Numbered from the stretch's first letter, positions 53,410 to 63,247 are shown. The stretch: DNA of 64,000 bases from Gemmatimonadota bacterium (GCA_016719105.1 JADKAQ010000046.1:744001-808000); one strand, 5' to 3'. Notes: generated by a model not told the origin, from the letters alone. Made by a program: numbers and translations.

Positions 53410-55131
53410 ATGACCAACTTCCTCCCTCCTGCGAGCCGCCGCTTCGTGCGCCGGCTCGCCGCGGCGGTCGCCGCCGCCACGCTCGCCTGCTCACCCTCGG
53501 GCGAGAAGGACGCAGCCCCCGCCGAATCGACAGGTGCCGCGACCGTTCCCGCCGAAGCGGTCGCAGCCATCGACACCGCCACGCTGATGCAGCATGTGCG
53601 CGTCCTCTCTGCCGACTCGCTGCTGGGCCGCCTCCCCGGTTCCCTCGGCGAGGACAAGACCATCGCCTACCTCGAAGGGGAGTTCAAGGCGATAGGGCTC
53701 GCCCCCGGCAATCCCGACGGGAGCTACATCCAGAAGGTCCCGCTGGTAGGGATCACCGTGGACGGGGCGCCATCGCTCACCTTTGCCAAGGGGGCCGCGA
53801 CGACCACGCTCAAGTGGCGTGACGATTTCGTGGCCTGGACCAAGCACGTCGATGCCACGGCGTCGCTCGCCAACTCCGAACTCGTCTTCGTCGGCTACGG
53901 CACCGAGGCTCCCGAGTTCAACTGGGACGACTACAAGGGGCTGGACGTCGCCGGCAAGACGCTGGTGATGCTGGTGAACGATCCGCCGCTCCCCGACACG
54001 TCGCAGTTTGGGGGGCCGCGCATGACGTACTACGGGCGCTGGACCTACAAGTACGAGCAGGGACAGAAGCACAAGGCGGCCGGCGTCCTCCTCGTGCACG
54101 AGACCGAGGCCGCGGGCTATCCGTTCACCGTGGTGCAGGGGAAGACGTCGGAGCAGTTCGACCTCGTGACCCCCGACAAGAACATGTCGCGCGCCGCCGT
54201 GGAGGGGTGGATCACCCTCGACCAGGCCAAGGCGCTCCTGAAGATGGCCGGGCAGGACTTCGACGCGCTCAAGGCCAGCGCCGCGACGCGCGACTTCAAG
54301 CCGGTGCCGTTAGGCGTCACCGCGAGCATCACGCTGCGTAACAAGCTCCGCACCGTCGATTCGCGCAACGTGGTGGCGAAGCTCGAGGGGAGCGATCCGG
54401 CGCTCAAGGACCAGGTCGTGGTGTACTCGGCGCACTGGGATCACTTCGGCGTCGGGACGCCGGTCAAGGGCGACTCGATCTACAACGGCGCGCTCGACAA
54501 CGCGACCGGGACCGCCGGGCTCCTGGCCATGGCCAAGGCGTACAAGGCGATGCCCGTCGCCCCCAAGCGGTCGATCGTCTTCCTCGCCGTCACCGCCGAG
54601 GAGCAGGGGCTGCTGGGGGCGCAGTACTACTCGGTCACCCCGCTCTATCCGCTCAGCAAGACGGTCGCCAATATCAACATGGACGGGCTCAACACCTGGG
54701 GGCCGACCAAGGACCTGGTGGTCATCGGGCTCGGAGCCTCGGAGCTGGATGATTACGCCAGCGCCGCAGCCGCCGAGAAGGGGCGCGTCCTCAAGCCGGA
54801 CGCCGAGCCGCAGAAGGGGTACTATTACCGCTCCGACCACTTCAATTTCGCCAAGCAGGGTGTCCCCGCGTTTTACGCCGAGGGCGGGATGGACTACATC
54901 GGCAAGCCGGCCGACTTCGGGCGGCAGAAGCGCGACGAGTACACGGCCAACGACTATCACGCCCCCCAGGACGAGATCAAGCCAGGGTGGGACCTGAGCG
55001 GTGGGGTGGAAGACCTGCGCCTCTACCTCACGATCGGTTATCGCGTGGCCGAAGCGGCGAAGATGCCGGAGTGGCGCGCGGGGAACGAGTTCAAGGCCAC
55101 GCGCGACAAGTCGCTCGGTCGAGCGCCCTGA
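53410..55131 (+). CDS. M28-family metallopeptidase, exported
   Basis: 573 residues from ATG 53410; an upstream ATG at 53311 lacks a signal. The leader ends LAAAVAAATLACSPSG, a possible lipoprotein. A PA-type insert (~160-300, with KAAGVLLVHE) precedes the peptidase domain. M28 zinc ligands are visible in VVYSAHWDHFG, NGALDNATG, VTAEEQGLLG, NINMDGLNT and DYHAPQDE. M28 enzymes are aminopeptidases or carboxypeptidases and often process peptides outside the cell. It is a single gene between the MBL unit and the Mo-hydroxylase pair. Confidence 0.92.
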   Translation: MTNFLPPASRRFVRRLAAAVAAATLACSPSGEKDAAPAESTGAATVPAEAVAAIDTATLMQHVRVLSADSLLGRLPGSLGEDKTIAYLEGEFKAIGLAPGNPDGSYIQKVPLVGITVDGAPSLTFAKGAATTTLKWRDDFVAWTKHVDATASLANSELVFVGYGTEAPEFNWDDYKGLDVAGKTLVMLVNDPPLPDTSQFGGPRMTYYGRWTYKYEQGQKHKAAGVLLVHETEAAGYPFTVVQGKTSEQFDLVTPDKNMSRAAVEGWITLDQAKALLKMAGQDFDALKASAATRDFKPVPLGVTASITLRNKLRTVDSRNVVAKLEGSDPALKDQVVVYSAHWDHFGVGTPVKGDSIYNGALDNATGTAGLLAMAKAYKAMPVAPKRSIVFLAVTAEEQGLLGAQYYSVTPLYPLSKTVANINMDGLNTWGPTKDLVVIGLGASELDDYASAAAAEKGRVLKPDAEPQKGYYYRSDHFNFAKQGVPAFYAEGGMDYIGKPADFGRQKRDEYTANDYHAPQDEIKPGWDLSGGVEDLRLYLTIGYRVAEAAKMPEWRAGNEFKATRDKSLGRAP

Positions 55132-55221
55132 CGCATTTGGACGTATCCACATTGCAGTTCGCCGGTCATCCGTAGGTTTCCTGCTAGGTCTCTCGCTGGT
55201 CGACACCTCTTCCACGTGGTC

Positions 55222-55695
55222 ATGAAAACCAAGCTCACCGTCAACGGAAAGACGCATGAGGTTGATGCCGATCCGGATACGCCGCTCCTCTGGGTGCTGC
55301 GTGACCACCTCGGCCTCACCGGGACCAAGTACGGGTGCGGGATCGCGCGCTGCGGCGCCTGCACCGTGCATGTCGACGGGCGCGCCGTGCGCAGCTGCCG
55401 TCAGGAGTTGCAGGCCGTGGGCGCGGCGAAGGTCGTGACCATCGAGGAGCTCGAGCACGAGGCTCGCGGCAAGGCGTTGCAGGACGCGTGGATCGAGTTC
55501 GGCGTCCCGCAGTGCGGCTACTGCCAGAGCGGCTTCCTGATGGCGGCGACGACGCTGCTCGCGCGCACGCCCAATCCCACGGACGCCGAGATCGACACCG
55601 CCATCTCCAACCTCTGCCGCTGCGGGACGTATCCGCGCATGCGCGCAGCGATCCATGCGGCCGCTCGCCGCCTCACCACCTCGGAGGCGCCATGA
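55222..55695 (+). CDS. Molybdenum hydroxylase small subunit, two [2Fe-2S] clusters
   Basis: 157 residues from ATG 55222. The first cluster is bound by GCGIARCGACTVHVDG and the following SCRQEL; the second by CGYCQSGF and NLCRCGTYPRM. This is the IorA/CoxS-like electron-transfer subunit of xanthine-dehydrogenase-family enzymes. The stop overlaps the large-subunit ATG (ATGA at 55692-55695), so stoichiometric synthesis is expected. No FAD subunit gene is next to it, as in isoquinoline 1-oxidoreductase-type two-subunit enzymes. Confidence 0.95.
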   Translation: MKTKLTVNGKTHEVDADPDTPLLWVLRDHLGLTGTKYGCGIARCGACTVHVDGRAVRSCRQELQAVGAAKVVTIEELEHEARGKALQDAWIEFGVPQCGYCQSGFLMAATTLLARTPNPTDAEIDTAISNLCRCGTYPRMRAAIHAAARRLTTSEAP

Positions 55696-57950
55696 GCACG
55701 ACGATTCGGACTCCCATGGATGCGGCCGTGACGGCATCGACGGCGGCCGACGCGGCCAGCCCGATCGATCCGGCGCCGGCGCCTAACGGGGCGTCGCAGG
55801 TCTCGCGTCGATCGTTCCTCAAGACGGGGGGGACGGCGCTCGTCCTCGGCTTCGTGGTGCCGCGCCTGGCGCGCGCGCAGGACGCCGCCGCGGCCGCCCA
55901 CGGCATCATGACCCCCGAGGCGGCGAGTGCCGCCGGGATCCAGCTCAACGCCTTTGTGTCGATCGATACGGCGGGGAAGGTCACGCTGGTCACGCACCGC
56001 GCCGAGATGGGACAGGGGGCGTACTCGGTCGTGCCGCAGATCCTGGCCGAGGAGCTCGAGGTCGATCTTGCCGCCATCGCCATCGTGGTGGCGGAGGGCG
56101 ACCCGGCGAAGTACGGGAGCCAGCTCACCGGCGGGAGCTCGACGGTGCGTGGCGGGATCACGCAGCTGCTCAAGACCGGCGCCACCGCGCGCGACATGCT
56201 GGTGCGCGCCGCGGCGGCCAGGTGGGGCGTGCCAGCCGACAGTTGCAAGGCCCGGATGGGGCAGGTGACGCACGCCGCCAGCGGTCGCACGCTGGGCTAT
56301 GGCGCCCTCGTCGAGGATGCCGCCAAGCTCACGCCCAACAAGGACGTCGCGCTCAAGGAGCGGAAGGACTGGACGCTCATCGGCAAGCCGGTGCCGCGCC
56401 AGGACACGCCGCTCAAGGTCAACGGGTCGGCCAAGTTCGGCATCGACGTGCGCCTGCCGGGCATGTTGTACGCCGTGGTCGAACGCTCGCCCCGCTTCGT
56501 GGGCAAGGTGAAGAGCTTCGACGCCTCCAAGGCGTTGTTGGTACCGGGGGTGAAGCACGTGGTCAAGACGGAGCGCGACATCTTCGGGAACATGCGCGAA
56601 GGGGTCGCCGTCGTCGCCACGAGCACGTGGGCCGCCATCAAGGGGCGCCGCGCCCTCATCGTCGAGTGGGACGACACCGGCATTCCCGACGTGAGCAGCG
56701 CCTCGCTCGCGGCGGCCCTGAAGTCGTCACTCGCCGGCAAGCCACTCGGCTTCAAGTCCAAGGGAGACGTGGCGGCGGCGTTAGGCGCCACGCCGGCCGT
56801 CGACGTGACGTATGAAACGCCGTATCAGGCGCACGCCTGCATGGAGCCCATCAACTGCACGGCGCACGTGACCGACACCTCGGCCGAGATCTGGGGGCCG
56901 GTGCAGGCGCCGGACTGGAACCGCGGGCACCTGGCCGGGGCGCTCAAGCTCCCCATGGAGCAGGTGAAGGTGAACATGACCTTCCTGGGCGGCGGCTTCG
57001 GGCGCAAGGCTTTCACCGACTTCCCGCTCGAGGCGGCCCTCGTCTCCAAGGCGGTGAAGGCGCCGGTGCAGGTGGTGTGGACGCGCGAGGACGACCTGAG
57101 CGTCGGGCCGTTCCGGCCTGGGGCGATGTACCACGTGCGCGGCGCGCTCAAGGATGGGAAGATCTCCGCGATCGAGATGACGATGGCGGCGCAGAACCTG
57201 ATGGCGCAGGAGCCCGGCGATACGCCCAAGAAGCCTAACGACAACGTGACCGAAGGGCTCCCGGAGACCTACCTCGAGACGATCCCGAACTACCAGTTCG
57301 GCGACATCCCGTTGCAGGCGCCGGTCCCGGTGATGTGGTGGCGGTCGGTGTATTCGTCGACCAACGGCTTCGCCTACGAGAGCTTCCTGGACGAGATGGC
57401 GCGGGCCGCGAAGATGGACCCGATCGCCTTCCGCCGGCAGCACTTCGACTCGCCGCGTCTGCACGCCCTGGCCGACAAGCTGGAGGCGGTGAGCGGGTGG
57501 AAGCAGCGCAAGGCGGGCGAGGGCTACGGGATGTCGCTCACCTACTGCTTCAGCTCGTGGGCGGCCCATGTGGTGAAGGTGTCGAAGGCCAAGGCCGGCG
57601 GCATCACCATCGACAAGGTGTGGACGGTGATGGACTGCGGCGTGGCGGTCAACCCCGACGTCATCCGCCAGCAGGTGGAGGGGAGCATCGTCATGGCGTT
57701 AGGCGCGGCGACCACGCACGAAGTCACCTTCGCCAAGGGGAGCGCCGTCGAGAAGAACTTCGACAAGTACCCGCTCCCGCGCCTGCGCGACATCCCGCCC
57801 ATCGAGGTCCACATCATGGACAACGGCGAGGCGGCGGGCGGTGCGGGCGAGCCGGCGCTCCCCGGCTTCACCCCGGCGCTCACCAACGCCATCTTCGACC
57901 TGACGGGGACGCGCGTGCGCAAGCTGCCGTTTGATCTCAAGAAGGTGTAG
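55692..57950 (+). CDS. Molybdenum hydroxylase large subunit, Tat-exported
   Basis: 752 residues. A Tat leader begins QVSRRSFLKTGGTALVLGF after a ~35-residue N-terminal extension. The domains fit the IorB/aldehyde oxidase large subunit: AEMGQGAYSVVPQILAEELEV (molybdopterin region), MEPINCTAHVTD, FLGGGFGRKAFTD, and AGGAGEPALPGF with the catalytic Glu of the GxGE motif. The membrane or periplasmic location follows from the leader, and the small subunit is probably co-exported. Substrates of relatives include isoquinoline, nicotinate and aldehydes; unknown here. A strong bidirectional hairpin follows. Confidence 0.93.
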   Translation: MSTTIRTPMDAAVTASTAADAASPIDPAPAPNGASQVSRRSFLKTGGTALVLGFVVPRLARAQDAAAAAHGIMTPEAASAAGIQLNAFVSIDTAGKVTLVTHRAEMGQGAYSVVPQILAEELEVDLAAIAIVVAEGDPAKYGSQLTGGSSTVRGGITQLLKTGATARDMLVRAAAARWGVPADSCKARMGQVTHAASGRTLGYGALVEDAAKLTPNKDVALKERKDWTLIGKPVPRQDTPLKVNGSAKFGIDVRLPGMLYAVVERSPRFVGKVKSFDASKALLVPGVKHVVKTERDIFGNMREGVAVVATSTWAAIKGRRALIVEWDDTGIPDVSSASLAAALKSSLAGKPLGFKSKGDVAAALGATPAVDVTYETPYQAHACMEPINCTAHVTDTSAEIWGPVQAPDWNRGHLAGALKLPMEQVKVNMTFLGGGFGRKAFTDFPLEAALVSKAVKAPVQVVWTREDDLSVGPFRPGAMYHVRGALKDGKISAIEMTMAAQNLMAQEPGDTPKKPNDNVTEGLPETYLETIPNYQFGDIPLQAPVPVMWWRSVYSSTNGFAYESFLDEMARAAKMDPIAFRRQHFDSPRLHALADKLEAVSGWKQRKAGEGYGMSLTYCFSSWAAHVVKVSKAKAGGITIDKVWTVMDCGVAVNPDVIRQQVEGSIVMALGAATTHEVTFAKGSAVEKNFDKYPLPRLRDIPPIEVHIMDNGEAAGGAGEPALPGFTPALTNAIFDLTGTRVRKLPFDLKKV

Positions 57951-57990
57951 CGCATTCGCTGGGCCTGACGAAGATCGATCCAGAAACACA

Positions 57991-58025
57991 AACCGGGGGG
58001 CGGCGCATCGCGCTGCCCCCCGGTT
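57991..58025. terminator. Bidirectional terminator-like hairpin
   Basis: AACCGGGGGGCGGCGC (57991-58006) pairs over 16 positions with GCGCTGCCCCCCGGTT (58010-58025), one pair being G-T, with an ATC loop. It sits between the convergent molybdenum hydroxylase and sialidase-like genes. The AA/TT ends give a short U-run in both directions, the best terminator in the window. Confidence 0.8.
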
Positions 58026-58043
58026 CGCTCGTGGCAAGACCGC

Positions 58044-59327
58044 CTAACGCCGCACGGTGTATCGACGGAAGGCGAAGCCGACGCGCTTGGCCGCCGCATG
58101 CTGGATGGGTACGGCAACGCCGAGACTCCCGTCCGCGAGGAAGCTCATGCCGAGGTATTCTCCTGCGGCGCTGCGTGACGTCGCGGTGTCCGGCGGCATG
58201 CCGGCCTGGAAGGCCTCGGGTTGGAATGTCGGCGCACGCGCCACGCGCGGTGCGCCCTCGCCAGCGGTCTCGATGTACGCCACCGAGGCGACCGTCGCGT
58301 TGCCGGTGCCTGTGATCCAACTCGCGGCCAACTGGCCGTCGCCACGGGCAATGAGGTACGGGAAGTAGGTGACGGCGGAGTCGTGGGCGACCTCCCATGT
58401 GCTCCACGTGGCCCCTTGGTCGCGCGAGCGGGCGAGCCAGACCCGGTTCTCGTGTCCCCACAGGCTGAACAGGGCACCGGTCGAGTCCCACGCGATCGGC
58501 TCCACCCAACGCGGTTGCGGTGCCTCGCTCCACGTGGGCGGTTTCACCGTCGTGTCGCGCATCGCGCGCCACACGCGCGTGCCGGGCGCGTTGTGCTTCA
58601 CCCACGTCTCACCACCGTCGGTGGAGACGAACAGCCAGTCTTCCCCGGCATTGAACGAGTTGCCGGATACGGAGATGGGCACCACGCGCACTGCCACTTC
58701 GCCCTTCGGACCCACCGCGAGGTGGCTCGACCCGCCCATGGGGTGGATGCGGGACATCTCGGTCCACGTGCGCCCCCCGTCGGTGCTCCGAACGTGCGAA
58801 ACCCCCGCCCCATCGTTCCAGATCGCGTGGGCGGCGTTCCCGGGCGACACGTCGATCCACGGACGATCGTCCAGGCGGGTGTCCGACAGCTGCCGCCACT
58901 GCCAGGAGCTCCCACCATCGCGACTGGTAGCGAGGTCGATGCGCGTCCCCTCGAGCCTCTGGCGATCGAAGCTCATGTTGAGGAAGTAGAGCGTGCTGTC
59001 CGGGCCGACCGCCAGCTCGACGTCCGAATTGCCGACGGCTCCGTCGTCCCGAACGCCCACGTTCACGCTCGCCCAGGTGCGTCCGTTGTCCTGAGAGCGC
59101 CACAAATGGGGCACGGTATCGCCGTAGCCGGCCACGAAGATCGTCCCGGCGGGATGCTGGACGACCATCGGCTCACGCCCGAGTCGGTCGATGAACTCGC
59201 TGGAGTCGGCGAGCGTCAGCGTCAGCGCGGCGGGCGCCCGATCACCCTGCGGTGCGCAGGCCAACACCATCGTCAGGAGCAGCAAGGAGCAGCGGCGCAC
59301 GAATCCCTCCGGGTCGGGTGCCCCCAT
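58044..59327 (-). CDS. Sialidase-like Asp-box beta-propeller lipoprotein
   Basis: 427 residues from ATG 59325-59327. The leader ends TMVLACAPQG (lipobox). Five Asp-box motifs (SQDNGRTW, SRDGGSSW, STDGGRTW, STDGGETW, SRDQGATW) mark a BNR/sialidase-type beta-propeller. The catalytic residues of true sialidases (an arginine triad, Tyr/Glu pair) are not obvious, so it may be only a binding or structural propeller. The stop TAG is supplied by a GCCTAACG octamer. It is convergent with the molybdenum hydroxylase genes and its start is 89 bases from the synthetase stop. Confidence 0.83.
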   Translation of the reverse strand: MGAPDPEGFVRRCSLLLLTMVLACAPQGDRAPAALTLTLADSSEFIDRLGREPMVVQHPAGTIFVAGYGDTVPHLWRSQDNGRTWASVNVGVRDDGAVGNSDVELAVGPDSTLYFLNMSFDRQRLEGTRIDLATSRDGGSSWQWRQLSDTRLDDRPWIDVSPGNAAHAIWNDGAGVSHVRSTDGGRTWTEMSRIHPMGGSSHLAVGPKGEVAVRVVPISVSGNSFNAGEDWLFVSTDGGETWVKHNAPGTRVWRAMRDTTVKPPTWSEAPQPRWVEPIAWDSTGALFSLWGHENRVWLARSRDQGATWSTWEVAHDSAVTYFPYLIARGDGQLAASWITGTGNATVASVAYIETAGEGAPRVARAPTFQPEAFQAGMPPDTATSRSAAGEYLGMSFLADGSLGVAVPIQHAAAKRVGFAFRRYTVRR

Positions 59328-59416
59328 CTTGTTCGTCCGAGGCCGTCCTGTCGATCCCGGCGTGAGCGATCGACCCGGGAGCCCGGCCCGGCAACGCAGC
59401 TGGAGCACGCCCTCCG

Positions 59417-61084
59417 CTACTCCCAGTATTCACCGTCACGCGGCGCCGTGGGGGCGCCGCGCGCCATCTCGCCGGCCCGCAGTTGCACCCGACGGATCTT
59501 CCCCGAGATCGTCTTGGGCAGTTCGGCGAATTCGAGACGCCTGACGCGCGCGTACGGTGCCAGGCGCTCGCGCAGGAAGCCGAAGATCGCCCGTGCCGTC
59601 TCCTCCGACGCCTCGACCCCCGGCTTGAGCGCGATGAACGCCTTGGGGACCGACAGCCGGATGGGATCAGGGCTCGGCACCACCGCCGCCTCGGCCACCG
59701 CCTCGTGCTCGATGAGCGCACTCTCGAGCTCGAAGGGCGAGATGCGATAGTCCGAGCTCTTGAAGACGTCGTCGTCGCGCCCGATGTACCAGAAGTAGCC
59801 GTCGGCGTCGCGATGGGCCACGTCCGACGTGGGATAGTGCGCCCCGCCCAGCAGCTGCGCCGTACGCTCGGGGGTGTCGAGGTAGCCCGCCATGAGGCCT
59901 AACGGGGCGGGGTCGAGCGCGATGCTGATTTCGCCGTCGTCGCCGATGTGCCGGTCGTGGTCGATGAGGGCGATGCGATAGCCAGGCATCGGCCGCCCCA
60001 TCGAGCCGAGCTTGACCGGCTGCCCGGGGGAGTTCCCCACCTGGCACGTCGTCTCCGTCTGCCCGTAGCCGTCGCGGATGGTGAGCCCCCACGCGGCCCG
60101 CACCTGCTCGATGACCTCGGGGTTGAGCGGTTCGCCGGCGCTGATCACCTCGCGCAGCGCGACCTTGTAGCTGGCGAGCGGTTCGAGGATGCACAGGCGC
60201 CAGACCGTCGGCGGCGCGCACAGCGTCGTCACACCGCAGCGCACCAGCACGTCGAGCGTCTTCTTCGCATCGAAGCGCGCCTGGTTGTAGAGAAAGACGG
60301 TGGCGCCGGCGTTCCACGGGGCAAAGACGCAGCTCCACGCGTGCTTGGCCCACCCAGGCGAGGAGATGTTGAAGTGCACATCGCCCGCGCGCAGCCCGAT
60401 CCAGTACATCGTCGACAGGTGCCCCACCGGGTAACTCTGGTGGGTGTGCAGCACCATCTTGGGCTTGGCCGTCGTCCCCGAGGTGAAGTACAGCAGGAGC
60501 GGGTCCGTGGCGGCTGTCGGGCCGTCCGCCGTGAAGTCCGGCGCGTCCGTGTCGGCGTCGGCGTACGGCGTCCAGCCCTCGACCGAGCCGCCGCAGACGA
60601 CGCGCGAGTACTCCCCGGTGAATGTGGCAAACTTCGCCGTGCCTGCGGGGTCGGTGATCACGTGGCGCACCCCACCACGTTCGAAACGGTCCTCGATGTC
60701 ACCGTGGGCAAGGAGCGTGGTCGCCGGGCTCAGCACCGCGCCCAGCTTCATCGTCGCCAGGGTGATCTCCCACAGCGGCACGACGTTGGGGAGCATCATC
60801 AGCACGCGATCGCCCCGCCTCACCCCCAGCCCCCGCAGGAAGTTGGCGACCCGGTTGGAGCGCACGCGCATCTCCTCGAACGTCACCTTCCACTCGGCGC
60901 CGTGCTCGTCGACGATCCAGAGCGCCGGGCGATCGTTGCCGCGTGCCATGTCGTCGAAATAGTCGAGTGCCCAGTTGAATTCGTCGAGGGCAGGCCACCG
61001 AAAGCCGTTGTATGCCTCCTCGTAGTCGGTGCGATGCGCGAGGAGGAAGTCGCGCGCCTCGAGGAAGCGGCTCGCTGCACTCAT
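59417..61084 (-). CDS. AMP-dependent acyl-CoA synthetase
   Basis: 555 residues from ATG 61082-61084; a longer frame reaches 61219 but lacks homology. The adenylate-forming motifs are complete: LYFTSGTTAKPKMVLHTHQ (P-loop), DGYGQTETT (A5), YWYIGRD-like segment GYFWYIGRDDDVFKSSDYRI (A7-A8) and KTISGKIRRVQ with the terminal catalytic lysine. It is a medium-chain/acetyl-CoA synthetase-like enzyme that activates a carboxylic acid with ATP and CoA. The substrate is not predicted. It is divergent from the ADOP permease remnant across 227 bases. Confidence 0.93.
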   Translation of the reverse strand: MSAASRFLEARDFLLAHRTDYEEAYNGFRWPALDEFNWALDYFDDMARGNDRPALWIVDEHGAEWKVTFEEMRVRSNRVANFLRGLGVRRGDRVLMMLPNVVPLWEITLATMKLGAVLSPATTLLAHGDIEDRFERGGVRHVITDPAGTAKFATFTGEYSRVVCGGSVEGWTPYADADTDAPDFTADGPTAATDPLLLYFTSGTTAKPKMVLHTHQSYPVGHLSTMYWIGLRAGDVHFNISSPGWAKHAWSCVFAPWNAGATVFLYNQARFDAKKTLDVLVRCGVTTLCAPPTVWRLCILEPLASYKVALREVISAGEPLNPEVIEQVRAAWGLTIRDGYGQTETTCQVGNSPGQPVKLGSMGRPMPGYRIALIDHDRHIGDDGEISIALDPAPLGLMAGYLDTPERTAQLLGGAHYPTSDVAHRDADGYFWYIGRDDDVFKSSDYRISPFELESALIEHEAVAEAAVVPSPDPIRLSVPKAFIALKPGVEASEETARAIFGFLRERLAPYARVRRLEFAELPKTISGKIRRVQLRAGEMARGAPTAPRDGEYWE

Positions 61085-61311
61085 GGTTGTGGCTCGCTGG
61101 TCAGGGGCACCGGTCGCTGGAGACCGGCTGGGCGCGACAACGATGCCCCCCGTGCCGTACCCGTCGCTAGGGCTACGGTTCGTCCCATTCGCCCGCGGTG
61201 AAACCCGCGCCGGCTCCACCGCGGTAGGGAGAGCCTCACGTTCCGTCGCGTCTCCCCGACATCGGGGGCCGGACGTGGCTGCCTTCCACCCTCGCCGGCC
61301 GACACCCCCTC

Positions 61312-63247
61312 ATGTTCGCCAGCCTAACGCAGGACCTGCGCTACGCCCTGCGCATGTTGCGCAAGAGCCCCGTCTTCACCGTCGTGGCGGTCGCCGTGAT
61401 CGCCATCGGCACCGGGGCCGTGACCACGATCTTCAGCGCCCGTCGTCCTGGGCGGCGCCGCGCCCGCAACTCGTGACGGCGGGGTGGCAACGGCTCGCTC
61501 GGCGTCGTACCCGTATTACCTGGCGCTGCGCGATGGCGCCCGCACGATGACGGGCGTGGCGGCCTGGGGGATGTTGTCACTGACCCTGAGCACCGGCGGC
61601 GAGGGGGTGAGCACCCTCGGCAACATCGTCAGCGGCAACTACTTCTCGGTGCTCGGCGTGCGGCCGGCGTTGGGCCGCTTCTTTGCCGAGGATGAGGACC
61701 GCACGCCGCTAACGCACCCCGTGGTGGTGATCGCGCACGCCCTGTGGCGCGACCGCTTCGCGGGCGATTCCGCGATCCTCGGACGGACCATTCGCATCAA
61801 CGGCACCCGCTCACGGTGATCGGTGTGGCCCCACCCGGCTTTCGCGGCGTCTTTACCGAGCGTGTGGGTTGATGATGCAGGCCGACTGCGCGGGGGGCGA
61901 CATCACCAACGCCAACGCCGCGTGGCTACAGACCTTTGGCCGGTTGCGCGGCGGGACCTCGCGTGAGGTGGCTCGCGCCGAGCTCGCGCGCCTGACGAGC
62001 GATCGGGTCGCCTCCGGCGCCGAGACGGCGGACTGGAAGACGCACAACAGCGTCACGCTGTCGCGCCTGTGGGGGCTCCCGTCCGAGGCGGGGACGGCGG
62101 TCTTCGGCTTCCTGGCGTTGCTCCTGGCGGCTTCGGCCATGGTGCTCATGATCGCCAGCGTCAACGTGGCCGCGATGCTCCTGGCACGCGCCGTCGGGCG
62201 TCGTCGTGAGATGGCGGTTCGCCTCGCACTCGGCGCCGGGCGCCACCGGTTGGTGCGTCAGCTCCTCACCGAGAGCGTCCTGCTCTTCCTGGTGGGAGCG
62301 GCAGGCGGGGTCGCGCTCGCCACGCAGGGCACGCGAGCGCTGGAGCGTGTGGACTTCCACGCCGAGGTGCCGATTGCACTCGACCTGGCCCCCGATGCCC
62401 GCGTCCTCGCCTTCGCACGGATCACGGCGCTCGTCACGGTGTCGTGTTCGGCCGGCCCGGCGCTCAGGGTCTCGCCTCGACCTCAAGATCCGTGGTTCCG
62501 ACACCGCAGGAGTGGGAGCCGCCGCTCGCGCTCGCGCAGCATCCTCATCGTCGGGCAGGTGGCGTTCTCGTCCCTTCTCCTCGTCGCGGCGGGGCTCTTC
62601 CTGCGCGCGCTCGATCGCGGCGAACGCGTCGACCCGGGGATGGACGTGAACAACGTCGCGGTGGCGTCGTTCGACGCCGAGTCGTACGGCTACGACGAAG
62701 CCCGCGCGCGCCAATTCTATCGCGTACTCAAGGAACGGCTGCAGACCCTTCCCGGGGTCGAGGCGGTGTCGTCGACACGCGTGCTCTAGAGCGACATGGG
62801 GCGGAGATCGTGGTCGGGGCGACGCGCCGCCGAAGGGCGGGGGATCGACCAGCTTTGCCTCGGTCGATCCGCTACTGGTCACGCATCGATCCTCGGGCGC
62901 GGGCTGCAGCCGCGCGATGCCGCGGCGGCGTGGCCGTGGTGAACGAGCGGTTCGCGGTGCACTTCTTCGGTGCGGGCGACGCCGTGGGGCGGACGTTCCG
63001 GCTCGACAGCAGCTGGTGGTGGGTGGCGGGATGCGACTGGTGGGGATCGGGATGACGATCGGGCTCGCCCTCGCGCTTGGCGCCACGCGGCTCATGCGCG
63101 CCTTCCTCTTCGACGTCTCACCGTCCGACGGCCTCACCTTCGCCGGCGTGTCGGCGCTGCTCACGGCGGTCGCCTTCCTCGCCAGCTATCTCCCCGCGCG
63201 ACGCCGCCGCCGCGGTGGAGCCGTCGCTGGCGCTGCGACAGGAGTAG
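61312..63247 (+). pseudogene. ADOP/MacB-type ABC permease, decayed
   Basis: ATG 61312 starts the typical MFASLTQDLRYALRMLRKSP opening but stops after 54 codons. Further family parts appear in other frames: the periplasmic MacB-type region (NIVSGNYFSVLGVRPALGRFF at 61484-61819), the middle FtsX helices (VLMIASVNVAAMLLARAVGRRREMAVRLALGAG at 61869-62789), and the last FtsX unit (GLALALGATRLMRAFLFDVSPSDGL, then LASYLPARR) up to 63050-63247, where EPSLALRQE precedes TAG 63245-63247. The reading needs several frame changes, and the gap near 61436-61484 lacks expected residues, so real deletion is likely, not only sequencing error. This is a former ABC permease of the acidobacterial duplicated orphan type. 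Confidence 0.85.

Larger units (their letters stand above)
6558..61329. repeat. Dispersed octamer CGTTAGGC/GCCTAACG, 26 copies in the window
   Basis: Copies begin at 6558, 11221, 11539, 12950, 13273, 14728, 16205, 18281, 19472, 24245, 26716, 27056, 30709, 38277, 40899, 44033, 47786, 48925, 54308, 55781, 56779, 57233, 57697, 58042, 59897 and 61322 (exact, either strand). With ~70% GC, a rough independent-base estimate is two or three for both strands. In 20 copies the coding strand reads CGTTAGGC: 16 encode Leu(TTA)-Gly(GGC) and four end a gene with TAG. Sixteen extend to the nonamer CGTTAGGCG. This is a short dispersed motif, not an element with ends. Confidence 0.85.

Noticed and set aside
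6558..61329. GCCTAACG copies considered as insertion-sequence ends or terminators.
   Set aside because: They lie inside genes, have no partner repeat, no target duplication and no hairpin.
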